Under the pieces are notes generated by a model that searched no databases, was not told the origin of the DNA, and saw nothing but the letters and a program-made list of their open reading frames with translations. The position numbers and the translations under genes were made by a program. A DNA stretch of 57,212 bases, taken from positions 1 to 57,212 of the forward strand of contig NZ_LGEG01000226.1 in NCBI RefSeq assembly GCF_001280125.1. Reading direction: 5' to 3'. Of this stretch, positions 55,930 through 57,212 are shown one piece after another. Origin of the DNA: Streptomyces sp. NRRL F-6492. GTDB lineage: Bacteria > Actinomycetota > Actinomycetes > Streptomycetales > Streptomycetaceae. The stretch's first letter is position 1. Every line of letters starts with the position of its first letter.

Positions 55930-55947
55930 CCATGCTTTGCTGCATGG
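55930..55947. promoter_or_regulatory. Inverted repeat in the divergent promoter region
   Basis: CCATGC-TTTGCT-GCATGG is a perfect 6-6-6 inverted repeat beside an AT-richer stretch (55905-55925) in the 251-bp gap between divergent glycosylation genes, a plausible shared operator. Confidence 0.45.
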
Positions 55948-56089
55948 ACGACATGCCGACCGGGGGCGGCCACTCGCGGGACGCCGGGTCGCCACCGTCG
56001 CTCCGTACCGTGGCCCCGCTGCTCGAAGGCGAGTTCGGTGGTGGTCCTTCAGGACGTACGCTTGCCCATCTCTCTGGAGTGACCGTTCC

Positions 56090-57085
56090 ATGACCAGGCT
56101 TTCCGTCGTCGTCCCCTGCTTCAACGAGGAGGACGTCGTCGAGCGGTTCGACGCGCGGATGCGCCAGGTGCTCGACACCCTCCCGGTCGGCTACGAGATC
56201 TGCTACGTGGACGACGGAAGCTCCGACGGAACGCTGGGCAAGCTGCGGGAGATCGCCGCCCGCCACCCGCACCGCACCCAGTACGCCTCCTTCAGCCGCA
56301 ACTTCGGCAAGGAGGCCGCCATGCTCGCGGGCCTGCGCAAGTCCGCGGGCGACGCCGTGGTCATCATGGACGCCGACCTCCAGCACCCGCCCGAGCTGCT
56401 CGGACGCATGCTCGACCTCTACCACCAGGGCCACGACCAGGTGATGGCGCGGCGCACCCGCGACGGGGACAAGAGGATCCGCAGCGCCCTCAGCCGCGTC
56501 TACTACCGGGCCGTCAACCGCTGGGTGGACGTGGAACTCACCGACGGCGTCGGCGACTTCCGGCTGCTCTCCCGCCCTGCCGTCGACGCCCTGCTCTCGC
56601 TGCCCGAGTACAACCGCTTCTCCAAGGGGCTGTTCTCCTGGATCGGCTTCGACACCGCCACCTTCGACTACCAGAACGCCGCGCGCGAGGGCGGCGAGAC
56701 GAAGTGGAAGTTCAGCTCGCTGGTCAACTACGGCATGGACGGGCTGATCTCCTTCAACAACCGTCCGCTGCGCATCGCCCTCTGGCTCGGCATGATGCTG
56801 ACCGGCCTCGCCGCCGTGTACGCGGTCTGGGTGACCGCCGCCGCCCTCTCCCAGGGCGTCACCGCCCCCGGCTACGTCACCCTGGTCGCCATCATCGTGG
56901 GGCTCGGGGGCGTGCAGATGGTGATGCTGGGGCTGATCGGCGAGTACATCGGCCGCATCTACTACGAGACCAAGCGCCGGCCGCACTTCCTCGTGAAGGA
57001 GACCCACCGCTCCTTCGGCCGCGCGGCCGCCGAACGCGCCGCCGCCGAACGCATCCGCGTCACCACGGCGGAGAGGGAGCGCTGA
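56090..57085 (+). CDS. GtrB/DPM1-like polyprenyl-phosphate glycosyltransferase
   Basis: 331 aa. A cytosolic family 2 domain (SVVVPCFNEEDVVERF, YVDDGSSDGT, MDADLQHPPELL, SRNFGKEAAML) is followed by two membrane helices at about residues 230-285 and a basic Arg/Ala-rich tail. This is the layout of GtrB/YfdH and dolichol-phosphate mannose synthases, which load a sugar onto a polyprenyl phosphate for later transfer outside the cell. ATG 56090 has GGAG nine bases upstream; the longer frame to 55802 lacks family sequence. The stop overlaps the next start (TGATG), a coupling often seen with a GtrA-type flippase. Confidence 0.92.
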   Translation: MTRLSVVVPCFNEEDVVERFDARMRQVLDTLPVGYEICYVDDGSSDGTLGKLREIAARHPHRTQYASFSRNFGKEAAMLAGLRKSAGDAVVIMDADLQHPPELLGRMLDLYHQGHDQVMARRTRDGDKRIRSALSRVYYRAVNRWVDVELTDGVGDFRLLSRPAVDALLSLPEYNRFSKGLFSWIGFDTATFDYQNAAREGGETKWKFSSLVNYGMDGLISFNNRPLRIALWLGMMLTGLAAVYAVWVTAAALSQGVTAPGYVTLVAIIVGLGGVQMVMLGLIGEYIGRIYYETKRRPHFLVKETHRSFGRAAAERAAAERIRVTTAERER

Positions 57086-57212
57086 TGGGGGCGGGGGGCG
57101 GCGGGGCGACCGGCCCCGCCGGGCGGGAGCGGCGGAAGCGGGGACAGGCGCGCGGGCGGGAGCGGCGGGTACAGGGTGAGGCGCGCGGGCGGGAGCGGCG
57201 GGTACAGGGGGA
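57085..57212 (+). CDS. Start of a further gene, truncated by the window edge
   Basis: An ATG overlapping the previous stop opens a frame that stays open to the window end. It encodes a Gly-rich start and then three 11-residue repeats of the type ARGRERRVQGE. Position after a GtrB-like gene suggests a GtrA-like flippase with a basic N-terminal extension, but no GtrA sequence is visible, so this is inference. Confidence 0.5.
   Translation, partial: MGAGGGGATGPAGRERRKRGQARGRERRVQGEARGRERRVQG
57115..57212. repeat. Tandem 33-bp repeats at the window end
   Basis: Units at 57115-57147 (degenerate), 57148-57180 and 57181-57212 (cut by the edge); the last two are nearly identical. The period equals eleven codons, so the frame is kept. 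Confidence 0.9.

Overview
The window is very GC-rich actinobacterial chromosome. Gene content and order point to Streptomyces: a pepN–sod–rpiB arm, tig–clpP1–clpP2–clpX, valS–folC–ndk, mreBCD–PBP2–rodA, then an RNase E/G–rplU–rpmA–obg block. This matches my memory of the S. coelicolor core chromosome around SCO2590–SCO2643. No insertion sequence, phage gene or CRISPR array was seen. The species was not determined.

Layout. 1–4,360: aminopeptidase N, a mycothiol-dependent nitroreductase/DsbA-like protein and an Fe-type superoxide dismutase with a likely nickel-responsive Nur operator. 4,531–9,932: three paralogous APC-family amino-acid permeases on the minus strand, with the biotin transporter bioY between the second and third. 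10,129–15,157: rpiB–nei repair/sugar pair, an Eis-like acetyltransferase, a membrane-bound PP2C (SpoIIE-type) phosphatase and an acyltransferase-3 membrane protein. 15,466–16,008: a small membrane protein and two tRNA genes (Gly-TCC, Pro-TGG). 16,179–20,600: trigger factor and the ClpP1/ClpP2/ClpX proteolytic machine, with a candidate ClgR box. 21,753–28,113: valS, an orphan histidine kinase overlapping folC, a DUF4233 protein and ndk. 28,358–34,579: the mre/rod cell-wall cluster. 34,639–44,641: a CYTH–CHAD protein, a TIGR03960-type radical SAM enzyme, an unusual internally repeated Trp/Arg-rich protein, the TIGR03936 partner of the radical SAM enzyme, and a giant RNase E/G with basic and acidic low-complexity arms. 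44,891–47,025: rplU–rpmA–obg. 47,110–57,212: a surface-glycopolymer locus with two related family-2 glycosyltransferases (one fused to a CDP-glycerol-type transferase), galE, a family-4 glycosyltransferase, a GT-C-like membrane protein, a GtrB-like polyprenyl-phosphate glycosyltransferase and the start of a next gene.

Most of the window is conserved housekeeping. The least explained elements are the repeat protein at 38,217–39,548 between the two radical-SAM partner genes, the partner pair itself, the low-complexity arms and histone-H1-like tail of the RNase E/G, and the glycopolymer locus. Several genes (valS, folC, the glycosyltransferase at 47,110, the PP2C phosphatase) have a TANNNT -10 element 6–7 bases before the start codon and no ribosome-binding site, so they look leaderless. 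Many gene ends carry long perfect GC-rich hairpins, several shared by convergent genes. All functional calls come from reading motifs; no database search was run.
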